A DNA stretch of 39,199 nucleotides from Pseudomonadales bacterium (lineage in GTDB: Bacteria > Pseudomonadota > Gammaproteobacteria > Pseudomonadales > Ketobacteraceae), in contig JAKSAW010000114.1 of assembly GCA_022361455.1 (NCBI GenBank), positions 1 to 39,199 of the forward strand, given 5' to 3'. Positions 8,388 through 17,142 of this stretch are shown one piece after another. The stretch's first letter is position 1. Each line of letters begins with the position of its first letter. The translations under genes were made by a program, and so were the position numbers. The notes under the pieces are model-generated. The model was not told where the DNA came from. It made no database searches and saw only the letters and a program-made list of their open reading frames with translations.

Positions 8388-9284
8388 TTAACCATAACGA
8401 CCAGTAATGTAGTCTTCCGTTTTCTTCTGCTCTGGATTGGTAAACAACGAATCCGTATCTTTGTATTCGATTAAGTCACCCAAATACATGAATGCAGTAT
8501 AGTCAGACACACGAGCAGCTTGTTGCATATTGTGAGTAACGATCATAATGGTGAATTGTTCTTTCAATTCATTAATCAATTCTTCGATCTTTAACGTAGA
8601 AATTGGATCAAGCGCAGAACAAGGTTCGTCGAGCAATAAAACTTCAGGCTCTACGGCGATAGTGCGGGCAATAACAAGACGCTGCTGTTGACCACCTGAC
8701 AATCCTAATGCGTTATCGTGAAGACGATCTTTAGCTTCATCCCACAAAGCTGCACCTTTAAGCGCCCACTCAACACGCTCATCGATTATACGCTTTTTCT
8801 TAATACCCTGAATACGCAGGCCATATGCAACGTTTTCATAAATAGTTTTGGGGAAAGGATTCGGCTTCTGGAACACCATACCCACACGACGACGTAGATC
8901 AGTTACGTCAACGTTACGGTGAAATATATCGCCTTTATCGAAGATAATTTCACCCTCGGTACGGCATGAATCTACCAAGTCATTCATGCGATTAAAGCTG
9001 CGCAGCAAAGTAGACTTACCGCACCCAGAAGGACCGATAAACGCGGTTACTTTTTTGCGCGGGATCTTCATGTTGATGCCATGCAAAGCACGCTTATCAC
9101 CATAGTAAAGTTTGAAGTCCTTAGTTTCGACACAGATCTCTTCGTTCTCTAAGCTTAGAGCTTCTTTGGTTTGAGAACCGATTGGATTCTGTACTTTCAC
9201 TCTCTCTTCAGCGTCTGGAGCTGGATTTACGGCTGCGGTCGTCATCTCTACACCTTGATGCATTTCATTCGTTGAATTTGTCAT
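8388..9284 (-). CDS. pstB: Phosphate ABC transporter ATP-binding protein PstB
   Basis: ATPase of the high-affinity phosphate importer. 298 aa from the ATG at 9284, about 40 longer than E. coli PstB because of an N-terminal extension before [14 protein letters not shown]; Pseudomonas PstB is also somewhat extended. An alternative ATG at 9245 (residue 14) has AAGGTG just upstream, so a 285-residue form is equally plausible. Motifs: Walker [10 protein letters not shown] (84-92), the Q-loop in [12 protein letters not shown], signature LSGGQQQR, Walker [13 protein letters not shown], and the switch histidine in [11 protein letters not shown]. It lies 12 nt after pstA. Confidence 0.97.
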   Translation of the reverse strand: MTNSTNEMHQGVEMTTAAVNPAPDAEERVKVQNPIGSQTKEALSLENEEICVETKDFKLYYGDKRALHGINMKIPRKKVTAFIGPSGCGKSTLLRSFNRMNDLVDSCRTEGEIIFDKGDIFHRNVDVTDLRRRVGMVFQKPNPFPKTIYENVAYGLRIQGIKKKRIIDERVEWALKGAALWDEAKDRLHDNALGLSGGQQQRLVIARTIAVEPEVLLLDEPCSALDPISTLKIEELINELKEQFTIMIVTHNMQQAARVSDYTAFMYLGDLIEYKDTDSLFTNPEQKKTEDYITGRYG

Positions 9285-9296
9285 GGCTTTCTCACT

Positions 9297-10958
9297 CTAT
9301 GTTTCAAGCGCCCGATACTTCTCGCGAAGCCTGTTACGGATCATTACCGCAGTGAGGTTAAGTATCGCAATAACAGCCACTAAAAGGAATGCTGTTGCGT
9401 AAACCAATGGTCTCGCTGCCTCAACATGGGGACTTTGGAAGCCCACATCATAGATGTGGAAACCTAAGTGCATGAATTTACGGTCTAAATGTAAGAAGGG
9501 TGCGTTGCCATCCACCGGTAACACCGGTGCTAGCTTAACTACACCAACCAACATTAGGGGTGCAACCTCACCAGCTGCGCGGGCTATCGCTAGAATCAAT
9601 CCAGTCATCATCGCTGGACTCGACATGGGTAAGATTACTTTCCAGAGCGTTTCGAACTTAGTGGCTCCCAGCGCCAAGCTACCTTCACGTACTGTTTTTG
9701 GAATTCGCGCCAAGCCTTCTTCAGTCGCAACGATAACCACTGGTACTGTAAGAATAGCCAAAGTTAAAGAAGCCCACATTAAGCCAGGGGTACCAAAAAC
9801 AGGTGCTGGAGCTGCTTCCGGGTAGAAAACCTCATCAAGCGAGCCACCCACGAAATAAACAAAGAAGCCTAAACCGAATACACCGTATACGATGGATGGC
9901 ACACCCGCTAGGTTATTCACAGCAATACGAATTGTACGAGTGAGTGGGCCTTGGCGAGCATACTCACGAAGATATACTGCAGCAACCACGCCGAACGGTG
10001 TCACGATAACGGACATCAAAAGTACCATCATGACCGTACCAAAGATCGCGGGAAAGATTCCGCCCTCGGTATTTGCTTCACGGGGATCTCTTGTTAGGAA
10101 CTCTGTGAATCGCTCAACATAAAACACGATCTTTTCGGAAAATGCTAAGCCATTAGGCTGGAAAATATTAACAACTTTGGAGAAAGGGATTTCTGTTTCA
10201 ACGCCCGACATATTTACAGCAACAAAGCTGTCTCGTGAAAGATCGGCCAACAAATCATTGCGTTCCTTTTGCAGAATTTTGAAACGCGCGTCAAACTCAG
10301 CACGCTCAGCTTGCAAATCCGCCTCAGCTTGAGGAGTTAAAGCACCTTCCAACTCTAGTGAACGACGTTTTAAACGCAATTTCTCGAGGCCATAGTTAAT
10401 AGCACCGATATCACCTTTCTCAATGTCGGTAATTTGCTCCGATAGGGCAATCGCTCTATTCAAACGCGAGAATAAAACTTCGTGTGCACCGTCGCCTTCG
10501 GCAATAACTTGGCCGTTTTCCTTAACCGACCTCAAAAAGCCGTAATAATTTCCCCACTCCAAACGCTCTACATTAAGGATATCATCGGGAATAGTGATAT
10601 CTTTGATGTTATCCGCTAACACCCATCTAAAATCTAATCCTGTAATATCACGGTTACCGGTTTTGACCAGTAAACGGTGAACTTCATCTACCCCCTCTTC
10701 AATAGGAATACCTGCTTCTCTTAAACGAATCGCAGGCACCCATTCTTCATTGGCTATTTCACCAATAATTCGATAAGAACCGCCCTCGGGCTTGTGATAA
10801 GTGCCATCGATTATCGTATGCGGCCAGAAATGACTTAATCCACGCACAGCGATTAAGCCCAACAAACCGATTACCATAATCATACTAATAGCAACGGCAC
10901 CCCCATTTATCCATACCCAGGGTTCACCACGTCTAAACCATTCTTTCATGCTCATCAT
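9297..10958 (-). CDS. pstA: Phosphate ABC transporter permease PstA, enlarged form
   Basis: 553 aa against about 296 in E. coli. A first membrane helix near residues 17-37 is followed by a roughly 260-residue periplasmic domain, including a charged, probably coiled-coil stretch at about 190-240 (KLRLKRRSLELEGAL and on). The transporter core (about 305-550) contains GIFPAIFGTVMMVLLMSVIV, the EAA-type loop GATKFETLWKVILPMSSPAM and the final helices. Long PstA proteins are known in Pseudomonas and Vibrio; the job of the extra domain is not established. It lies 22 nt after pstC. Confidence 0.95.
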   Translation of the reverse strand: MMSMKEWFRRGEPWVWINGGAVAISMIMVIGLLGLIAVRGLSHFWPHTIIDGTYHKPEGGSYRIIGEIANEEWVPAIRLREAGIPIEEGVDEVHRLLVKTGNRDITGLDFRWVLADNIKDITIPDDILNVERLEWGNYYGFLRSVKENGQVIAEGDGAHEVLFSRLNRAIALSEQITDIEKGDIGAINYGLEKLRLKRRSLELEGALTPQAEADLQAERAEFDARFKILQKERNDLLADLSRDSFVAVNMSGVETEIPFSKVVNIFQPNGLAFSEKIVFYVERFTEFLTRDPREANTEGGIFPAIFGTVMMVLLMSVIVTPFGVVAAVYLREYARQGPLTRTIRIAVNNLAGVPSIVYGVFGLGFFVYFVGGSLDEVFYPEAAPAPVFGTPGLMWASLTLAILTVPVVIVATEEGLARIPKTVREGSLALGATKFETLWKVILPMSSPAMMTGLILAIARAAGEVAPLMLVGVVKLAPVLPVDGNAPFLHLDRKFMHLGFHIYDVGFQSPHVEAARPLVYATAFLLVAVIAILNLTAVMIRNRLREKYRALET

Positions 10959-10980
10959 AATGCTATTTCCCCAAACCCCA

Positions 10981-13230
10981 TTAAAGCGAACCGTACTTCA
11001 CGCGCAATCGCTGACGCACAGTTTCTGCAGTGGTATTAAGAATGAAAGTAAATACGAACAACACCAAGCCCGAGAGGAACAGGATTCGGAAGTGGCTAGA
11101 ATCGACTTCAGCTTCTGGCATTTCTACAGCAATATTCGCTGATAAAGTACGTAAGCCTTCAAAGATGTTCATATCCATGATTGGAGTATTACCCGTTGCC
11201 ATTAACACAATCATGGTTTCACCAACAGCGCGACCAAAACCAATCATAACGGCCGAGAAAATACCTGGACTAGCAGTCGGTAATACGACTCGTACCAAAG
11301 TTTGCCAAGGAGTCGCACCGAGCGCTAACGAACCAAAGGATAGGTTTTTTGGTACAGCAAATATCGCATCTTCTGTAATAGAGAAGATTGTAGGAATGAC
11401 TGCAAAGCCCATTGCCAAACCAACAATCAATGCATTACGTTGGTCAAAGTCAATGCCCAGATCTTGAGTCAACCATAAACGCATATCACCATCAAAGAAG
11501 AGCATTTCTATTTCTCGGGTGTAACCCATGGACAAGCCACCACCCAAAAGCACGACAGGAATGAGCATCACTGGAACCCATCCATCCGGTATACGGTTAC
11601 GCAAGTCCATTGGCACCAACGCCCAGAGATAAGCCGCCAAAACAATAATGATGGGCATTGTGAGCAACAGTGTGAATACACCCGGTAAACTATGCTCAAT
11701 AAGTGGAGCAAGCCATAAACCAGCCAAGAAACCCAAAATTACCGTCGGCAATGCTTCCATCAATTCAATCGTAGGCTTAACTTTTGTACGTAGCTCAGGC
11801 GCCATAAAGTAAGCAGTGTAAATTGCGCCACAAATCGCCAAAGGCATTGCCATCAACATAGCGTAAAAAGCAGCTTTTAATGTACCAAAGGTCAACGGCA
11901 TTAAGCTGAACTTGGGTTCAAAATCGTTACTCGCCGAAGAAGACTGCCAAACGAATTCCGGTTCGTTATAGTCTTCGTACCAAACTTTTTGCCACATGGA
12001 TTTAAGTGACACTTCTGGGTGCTTGTTATTGATATCATAAATAGACGGCAGCTCGCCCTTAGGCTGAACAAGCATCACATCACCACGGGGTGACGCGATA
12101 ATCCTCTCGATAGGGTTATCGGAAATTTTCTCATTGATAACGTTAGTTTCGGCCGTGGTATTAAAGAAGCCGATATTTCCAGCCGAATCACCAGCAATAA
12201 AGCCCTTGCGGCGATGCTCTATGTCGATAGAAATAATTGGGGCATCTGCTAATTTAAAATCACGAATCTTATATAGATCTAATTTATTTTGATCGTCTCG
12301 CGCAAGGAACCATTGTGATATGACTCCGCTTGAATCACCCACTAGTAATGCAAAACCGCCTAGCAAAAAGCGAAATTGAGTAACTTCCGCACCTTCAGGT
12401 GTTAGGCTTTTGGACCCTAAGCGCTCAGGCTGTTCTTCAATATTAAATATTTCTAGCTGTTTGTTATCTTCCAAAATATAAAGCCAGCGCTGATCCAAAC
12501 TGACTAAGACTTTATTAACCTCACCCGCAAAAGCAGGCAATTTAATATCCGCTTGTTCTTCTAATGCAACTTCTTCATCAAACATGCTTTCAGTCTTAAT
12601 AAAGCGTTTGATAACAACCTCGTTTGCATAATTGGCCGCAACGATAGTGAGCTTCTCTTCATTATCTCTGAAAGAAAAGCTCTTAAGTCTATTGCCTTCT
12701 AGCAATTCAATGGTGTCTTCACCGTAAGGATATTCAACAAATGGATATATTGTTCGATTATTATCATTATCAAATACATGACGATAGTCATGCTTTAAAA
12801 TCACAGCTTCACCTTTTTCATTGGCTAAAGCGATTAATTCTGTGGAAGGAGCCTCTCGAGACACATACTTAATATCACCTAAAGGAATATCAATATTTTC
12901 AACAATGTCACCGGACTGGGTGTAATAGAAATAGGCTTTCTCGGGTTCTACATTCAAACCGATTTGACCCTGCTCCTCGATAGTACTAAAGATCGGTGAA
13001 TCCCAATCAGCTTTTACTAACTGATTGCGTTCTTCCATTGAGGCAGGCAAGAACAGAGGGACAACTTCATAAAGCAAATAAAAGAAGATCAAACATATTG
13101 CTGCTATAACACTGATACCACCTAAAGTAATAGTTGCCTTGGCAGTTTCATCTTTGAATTTGCGAATCCTACGTGTTCTGGCAGCCGCCGCCTCAGATAC
13201 CCCAAATTTTTGCTCGAACGAAGTTTCCAT
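10981..13230 (-). CDS. pstC: Phosphate ABC transporter permease PstC, enlarged form
   Basis: 749 aa from the ATG at 13230, more than twice the E. coli protein (319). This start has CGGAAG 8 nt upstream; a TTG at 13275 would add 15 residues without a ribosome site. A membrane helix (about 33-55) is followed by some 390 residues of strand-rich sequence with recurring short repeats that look beta-propeller-like (for example LDQRWLYILEDNKQLEIFNI and GFIAGDSAGNIGFF), then the permease core (about 445-749) with the EAA-type loop GATPWQTLVRVVLPTASPG. The propeller reading is inference. Pseudomonas PstC is also enlarged. It probably pairs with the PstA extension in the periplasm. Confidence 0.95.
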   Translation of the reverse strand: METSFEQKFGVSEAAAARTRRIRKFKDETAKATITLGGISVIAAICLIFFYLLYEVVPLFLPASMEERNQLVKADWDSPIFSTIEEQGQIGLNVEPEKAYFYYTQSGDIVENIDIPLGDIKYVSREAPSTELIALANEKGEAVILKHDYRHVFDNDNNRTIYPFVEYPYGEDTIELLEGNRLKSFSFRDNEEKLTIVAANYANEVVIKRFIKTESMFDEEVALEEQADIKLPAFAGEVNKVLVSLDQRWLYILEDNKQLEIFNIEEQPERLGSKSLTPEGAEVTQFRFLLGGFALLVGDSSGVISQWFLARDDQNKLDLYKIRDFKLADAPIISIDIEHRRKGFIAGDSAGNIGFFNTTAETNVINEKISDNPIERIIASPRGDVMLVQPKGELPSIYDINNKHPEVSLKSMWQKVWYEDYNEPEFVWQSSSASNDFEPKFSLMPLTFGTLKAAFYAMLMAMPLAICGAIYTAYFMAPELRTKVKPTIELMEALPTVILGFLAGLWLAPLIEHSLPGVFTLLLTMPIIIVLAAYLWALVPMDLRNRIPDGWVPVMLIPVVLLGGGLSMGYTREIEMLFFDGDMRLWLTQDLGIDFDQRNALIVGLAMGFAVIPTIFSITEDAIFAVPKNLSFGSLALGATPWQTLVRVVLPTASPGIFSAVMIGFGRAVGETMIVLMATGNTPIMDMNIFEGLRTLSANIAVEMPEAEVDSSHFRILFLSGLVLFVFTFILNTTAETVRQRLRVKYGSL

Positions 13231-13296
13231 AAATACAACTTCCGCTGGTCTTAAAGTCTCGTTGTTAATTGCCAATCATTTGCATACTATTGACAC

Positions 13297-13326
13297 AAAA
13301 ACGGGGCCAGTTAGTGCCTAGCCCCG
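13297..13326 (-). terminator. Terminator or attenuator between pstS and pstC
   Basis: On the minus strand CGGGGC (13326-13321), a 13-nt loop, GCCCCG (13307-13302), then five T. It sits 27 nt after the pstS stop and before pstC. Partial termination here would give the usual excess of binding protein over permease. Confidence 0.68.
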
Positions 13327-13352
13327 CCTTAAGATAACTAAGTGTTTGCTAC

Positions 13353-14333
13353 TTAGTTAATGCCAAGTTTCTTCAAAGTCTTAGCAGCAGTTTTAGCAGG
13401 CAGAGGAATATAGCCATCTTTAACTACGATCTCTTGACCTTGCTTCGAAAGCACTAACTTAACGAACTCAGTCTCTAAAGGAGAAAGCGCTTTGTTAGGT
13501 GCTTTGTTTACATAAACATATAGAGCACGAGCTAGAGGGTAAGAACCGTCTAGAGCAGTTTCTGGAGAAGCTTCAACGAACTTGCCTTCTTTCTTAGCTA
13601 GAGGAAGAGCACGAACTGAAGAAGTCTTATAACCGATACCAGAGTAACCGATACCGTTGATAGAAGTAGATACAGACTGAACAACAGAAGCAGAACCAGG
13701 TTGCTCGTTTACGTTGCTCTTGTAGTCACCTTTACAAAGCGCTTTCTTCTTGAAGTAACCGTATGTACCAGATACTGAGTTACGGCCAAAAAGCTGGATG
13801 TCTTTGTTAGCTAAAGAACCAGTAAGACCAAGATCGCCCCACTTAGTGATGTCAGCTGCGCCGCCACACTTACGAGTAGAAGAGAAGATCGCGTCAACTT
13901 GCTTCATAGTCAAACCCTTAATTGGGTTGTCTTTGTTAGCAAATACAGCTAGAGCGTCGATTGCAACTGGGATACCAGTTGGCTTGTAGCCGTTTTTCTT
14001 TTCGAAAGCTTCGATTTCTTTGTCTTTCATTTTGCGGCTCATAGGACCGAAGTTTGAAGTACCTTCAGTCAAAGCTGGTGGCGCAGTAGAAGAACCAGCC
14101 GCTTGAATTTGGATAGCTACGTTAGGGTAAGCTTTTTTGAAGTCTTCAGCCCAGAAAGTCATCAAGTTGGCTAAAGTGTCAGAACCTACTGAAGATAGGT
14201 TACCAGAAATACCTGTGGTCTTAGTGTAAGTGGGAAGTGCAGAGTCAACCTTAGCTTCAGCCATGGCGGCAGTGGAAACAACAGCAGCGCCAGCAGTTAA
14301 GGCAACAGAAGCAACGATTTTCTTAAAGTTCAT
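13353..14333 (-). CDS. pstS: Phosphate ABC transporter periplasmic binding protein PstS
   Basis: 326 aa. The signal peptide ends at AAMA (about residue 25). Phosphate-binding loops are visible: SSVGSDTL (about 46-53), [11 protein letters not shown] (about 78-88) and [14 protein letters not shown] (about 184-197). Two cysteines (in RKCGGA and ALCKGD) could form a disulfide. It captures phosphate in the periplasm and delivers it to PstCA. This is the first gene of pstSCAB-phoU; GGAG lies a few nt before the ATG, and a Pho box with -10 is upstream. An attenuator follows the stop. Confidence 0.97.
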   Translation of the reverse strand: MNFKKIVASVALTAGAAVVSTAAMAEAKVDSALPTYTKTTGISGNLSSVGSDTLANLMTFWAEDFKKAYPNVAIQIQAAGSSTAPPALTEGTSNFGPMSRKMKDKEIEAFEKKNGYKPTGIPVAIDALAVFANKDNPIKGLTMKQVDAIFSSTRKCGGAADITKWGDLGLTGSLANKDIQLFGRNSVSGTYGYFKKKALCKGDYKSNVNEQPGSASVVQSVSTSINGIGYSGIGYKTSSVRALPLAKKEGKFVEASPETALDGSYPLARALYVYVNKAPNKALSPLETEFVKLVLSKQGQEIVVKDGYIPLPAKTAAKTLKKLGIN

Positions 14334-14418
14334 GATGCTCTCCGAGTTTTATGGTTTATTCGGGAGAAAGCGCATAGGAATCCATTGGGAGACGCCTTTT
14401 TGCTCACTCTTGCTGGGC

Positions 14419-14452
14419 ACTATAGGGACGCAGTGTGACAATTATATTACAA
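14419..14452 (-). promoter_or_regulatory. Pho box and -10 of the pst operon
   Basis: Minus strand: TTGTAAT-ATAA-TTGTCAC (14452-14435), two PhoB units at the 11-bp period, then exactly 10 nt, then TATAGT (14424-14419). This is the standard geometry of a PhoB-activated promoter without a -35. The leader to the pstS ATG is about 80 nt. Confidence 0.88.
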
Positions 14453-14594
14453 ATTCTTTGCAGACACTTGCGAAAATGTGGCCACGAGACTCACATAAAA
14501 TTCAGCATTTCGCTTAGGCTTTTTTGCTAGCCTGAGACAGGGCCTAACGGATTCGGCTATAATGCGCCGGTTCGCTATTAAGTCCAAAAAAGCC

Positions 14595-15164
14595 ATGAAG
14601 AATCAAACCATTATCAACACCCTTGAGTCATTGACCTTGGTCATCGGCAGACTAGCTACCCGCTTCTCTGTGCTTATTATGCTGCTGACGTTCATTGTGG
14701 TGGTTATGCGTTACGGTTTTAATACCGGATCATTACAGATTTTTGGCTGGAAGCTAAGTTCAATCGCCATTGATGAAACCGTGATCTATTTACACGCATC
14801 CTTATTCATGCTGGCAAGTGCTATGACTCTAAAAGAGGACGCACACGTCAGAGTGGATGTCTTTTATCGAAATTTCTCCTCTAAAATCAAGAGCCTAGTG
14901 AATTTGCTAGGCACCTTATTGCTATTATTTCCGATGTCTGGCGTTATTTTGTGGACTAGCCTGGACTACGTTTCTCTGTCCTGGAAAATCCAAGAGCACT
15001 CTCAAGAAGCTGAAGGTCTACCTTATTTATTTATTTTAAAAGGAATGATTCCCACCATGGCCATATTGCTTTTGGTTCAGGGTGTTTTCGAGATTATCAA
15101 GCACGGCATGCATGTACTGGGTAAAGGCCCCTTTCCTCAACAAGGCCACGAGGAAACGTTGTAA
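14595..15164 (+). CDS. TRAP transporter small permease (DctQ type)
   Basis: Small membrane subunit of a tripartite periplasmic transporter that works with DctM and a solute-binding protein. 189 aa from the ATG at 14595, with four hydrophobic helices (FSVLIMLLTFIVVVMRYGF; AIDETVIYLHASLFMLASA; LLGTLLLLFPMSGVILW; FILKGMIPTMAILLLVQGVF). The family feature KEDAHVRVDVFYR follows helix 2. An ATG at 14562 would add 11 residues but overlaps a TATAAT -10-like sequence (14558-14563), and neither start has a clear ribosome site. Its stop overlaps the dctM ATG by one nucleotide (TAATG), so translation is probably coupled. Confidence 0.92.
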   Translation: MKNQTIINTLESLTLVIGRLATRFSVLIMLLTFIVVVMRYGFNTGSLQIFGWKLSSIAIDETVIYLHASLFMLASAMTLKEDAHVRVDVFYRNFSSKIKSLVNLLGTLLLLFPMSGVILWTSLDYVSLSWKIQEHSQEAEGLPYLFILKGMIPTMAILLLVQGVFEIIKHGMHVLGKGPFPQQGHEETL

Positions 15165-16543
15165 TGGAATATATGGCCTTAGTCTTATTTGCGACCGTAT
15201 GTATCACCCTAATGGCGGGCTATCCCGTAGCTTTTAGCCTGGGAGGGGTTGCCGTTATTTTTGCCGGTATCGGCATTGCCTTGGGAGCTTTCCCAGATAC
15301 CTATCTAACACTGCTTCCCAGCCGCTTATTCGGCATTATGACCAACGAAACCCTATTGGCAGTGCCTCTATTTGTTCTGATGGGTGTTATGCTCGAAAAA
15401 TCCAAGGTTGCGGAGAACCTACTGGAAACTATGGCACGTCTGTTTGGAAAGCTCCCTGGTGGACTCGGTGTGTCGGTGGCGATGGTAGGCATGCTGCTTG
15501 CGGCGAGCACAGGAATCGTTGGGGCAACAGTCGTGACCATGGGGCTACTGGCTCTCCCAACCATGCTAAAACGGGGTTATGACCCAAGCCTTGCTACCGG
15601 CAGCATTGCAGCCACCGGAACCTTGGGACAAATCATTCCTCCTTCTATCGCTCTGGTCTTGTTAGGCGATGTGCTATCAAATGCCTATCAAGAAGCTCAG
15701 CTACAACAAGGGATCTATGCCACTGAAACAGTGTCTGTTGGGGACCTATTTGTAGGCGCTCTAATCCCTGGCCTGACCCTGGTATTACTCTATGTCATCT
15801 ACATATTAGGTAGAGCGATTGTACAGCCCCAATCTGCACCATCATTGGATACAGACAACACCCACTATGAGCAAAGCCTATTTGTTCAAGTTGTCAACGG
15901 ATTAGTGCCCCCACTATTGCTAATTTTCGCCGTATTGGGTTCGATTCTATCTGGTATCGCCACACCTACAGAAGCTGCAGCGGTCGGAGCAATAGGCGCT
16001 ACTTTACTCGCTGCTCTACAAGGACAATTAAACCTAAGTAAATTGAAAGAAATAACATCCACCACCGGCAAAGTAACCTGTATGGTGTTTGCTATTTTGA
16101 TCGGCGCGTCATTGTTTTCATTGGTGTTTCGAGCCTATGGCGGAGATGACTTAATCCAATCGCTGTTCGAGCAAATGCCTGGTGGCGTTGTAGGTGCGAC
16201 TTTACTCGTAATGGTGGTGATCTTCCTACTGGGCTTTATCTTAGATTTTATCGAAATCACGTTTGTAGTCGTGCCGATCGTCGGCCCAGTATTGCTTGCC
16301 ATGGGACTCGATCCAATTTGGTTGGGTGTCATGATCGCGCTCAATCTCCAGACCTCTTTCTTAACTCCTCCATTTGGTTTTGCATTGTTTTACCTCCGAG
16401 GTGTTGCACCAAGTACCATACCTACTGCAACAATATATAAAGGTGTCGCACCTTTCATAGTGATTCAAATCTTAGCCATGGTGCTACTATCAATTTGGCC
16501 TGAATTGGCAACTTCTTTGCCAAAAGCCATTTATGGGCCTTAA
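15164..16543 (+). CDS. TRAP transporter large permease (DctM type)
   Basis: 459 aa, about 12 hydrophobic segments; the ion-coupled transport channel. Family features include the early MAGYPVAFSLGG and LLAVPLFVLMGVMLEKS blocks, GIVGATVVTMGLLALPTM, GTLGQIIPPSIALVLLGD (helix hairpin with the conserved PPS), GIATPTEAAAVGA, and NLQTSFLTPPFGFALFYLRG near the C-terminus. Long, hydrophilic insertions such as the one near YQEAQLQQGIYATETVS are typical of the subfamily whose binding proteins handle keto or hydroxy acids. It is coupled to dctQ. The likely binding protein is encoded on the other strand at 17143-18255. Confidence 0.95.
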   Translation: MEYMALVLFATVCITLMAGYPVAFSLGGVAVIFAGIGIALGAFPDTYLTLLPSRLFGIMTNETLLAVPLFVLMGVMLEKSKVAENLLETMARLFGKLPGGLGVSVAMVGMLLAASTGIVGATVVTMGLLALPTMLKRGYDPSLATGSIAATGTLGQIIPPSIALVLLGDVLSNAYQEAQLQQGIYATETVSVGDLFVGALIPGLTLVLLYVIYILGRAIVQPQSAPSLDTDNTHYEQSLFVQVVNGLVPPLLLIFAVLGSILSGIATPTEAAAVGAIGATLLAALQGQLNLSKLKEITSTTGKVTCMVFAILIGASLFSLVFRAYGGDDLIQSLFEQMPGGVVGATLLVMVVIFLLGFILDFIEITFVVVPIVGPVLLAMGLDPIWLGVMIALNLQTSFLTPPFGFALFYLRGVAPSTIPTATIYKGVAPFIVIQILAMVLLSIWPELATSLPKAIYGP

Positions 16544-16650
16544 CTAGTCATAGATCTAGCTTAATAATGTGTCTTATCTGGTGCAGTTACAGAGACTTTG
16601 TAAACAGAAAGACATTCGTTGGGGTAAAACAAGGGGAGTAAGGGGTTGTT

Positions 16651-17061
16651 ATGAGTGAAGAATTAGACGATATCAACGAAGATGTGCCCATGCCACTGGG
16701 GGAGCTTGCTCTACAAACTGTTGCCATGCCAGCAGACTCCAATGCGAATGGAGATATTTTTGGCGGCTGGCTTGTATCTCAAATGGACTTAGCTGGAGCA
16801 GTATCCGCAAATCGACTAGCGAAGGGCAGAGTTGCCACTGTCGCTATCGATACCATGGTGTTCCTACGTCCTGTAGCAGTTGGCTCAACGGTCAGTTGCT
16901 ATACACAAATGATCGAAGTAGGGCGCAGCTCTATGGCAGTCAATGTGGAAGTTTGGGCACAACACCCGACTGATTCTGAACGCAAAAAAGTAACTGAAGG
17001 CAAGTTTACTTTTGTTGCCATTGATCAGAATGGCCGTACTCGCCCAGTACCAAGAAATTAA
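16651..17061 (+). CDS. Acyl-CoA thioesterase, YciA/hotdog family
   Basis: 136 aa hotdog-fold hydrolase that releases CoA from acyl-CoA in the cytoplasm. The conserved block NANGDIFGGWLVSQMDLAGA (about residues 31-50) holds the catalytic aspartate/asparagine region, with RVATVAIDTMVFLRPV and GSTVSCYTQ as later strands. The end is short, as in YciA. AAGGGG lies about 6 nt before the ATG. It lies between the TRAP permease genes and the TRAP binding-protein gene but is not known to be part of that system. Confidence 0.9.
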   Translation: MSEELDDINEDVPMPLGELALQTVAMPADSNANGDIFGGWLVSQMDLAGAVSANRLAKGRVATVAIDTMVFLRPVAVGSTVSCYTQMIEVGRSSMAVNVEVWAQHPTDSERKKVTEGKFTFVAIDQNGRTRPVPRN

Positions 17062-17085
17062 ACACTAGTAGATAAAAGTATAATC

Positions 17086-17136
17086 CTGGCTGCACAGGTT
17101 CGTTTAGTTACACCACCTATTGCGCAGCCAGTTTTT
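17086..17136 (+). terminator. Probable terminator after the thioesterase gene
   Basis: CTGGCTGC (17086-17093) and GCAGCCAG (17124-17131), a perfect 8-bp stem with a 30-nt loop, followed by five T. It sits between the convergent thioesterase and dctP-type genes. Confidence 0.65.
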
Positions 17137-17142
17137 CAGCGT

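Noticed and set aside
9454..10122. Plus-strand open frames opposite pstA
   Set aside because: They are antisense to a well-supported permease, rich in arginine, threonine and proline, and lack family features.
14524..14563. A full sigma-70 promoter for dctQ from TTGCTA and TATAAT
   Set aside because: The -10 is good but the spacer is 28 nt; no -35 lies at 16-18 nt. Kept only as an argument on the start codon.
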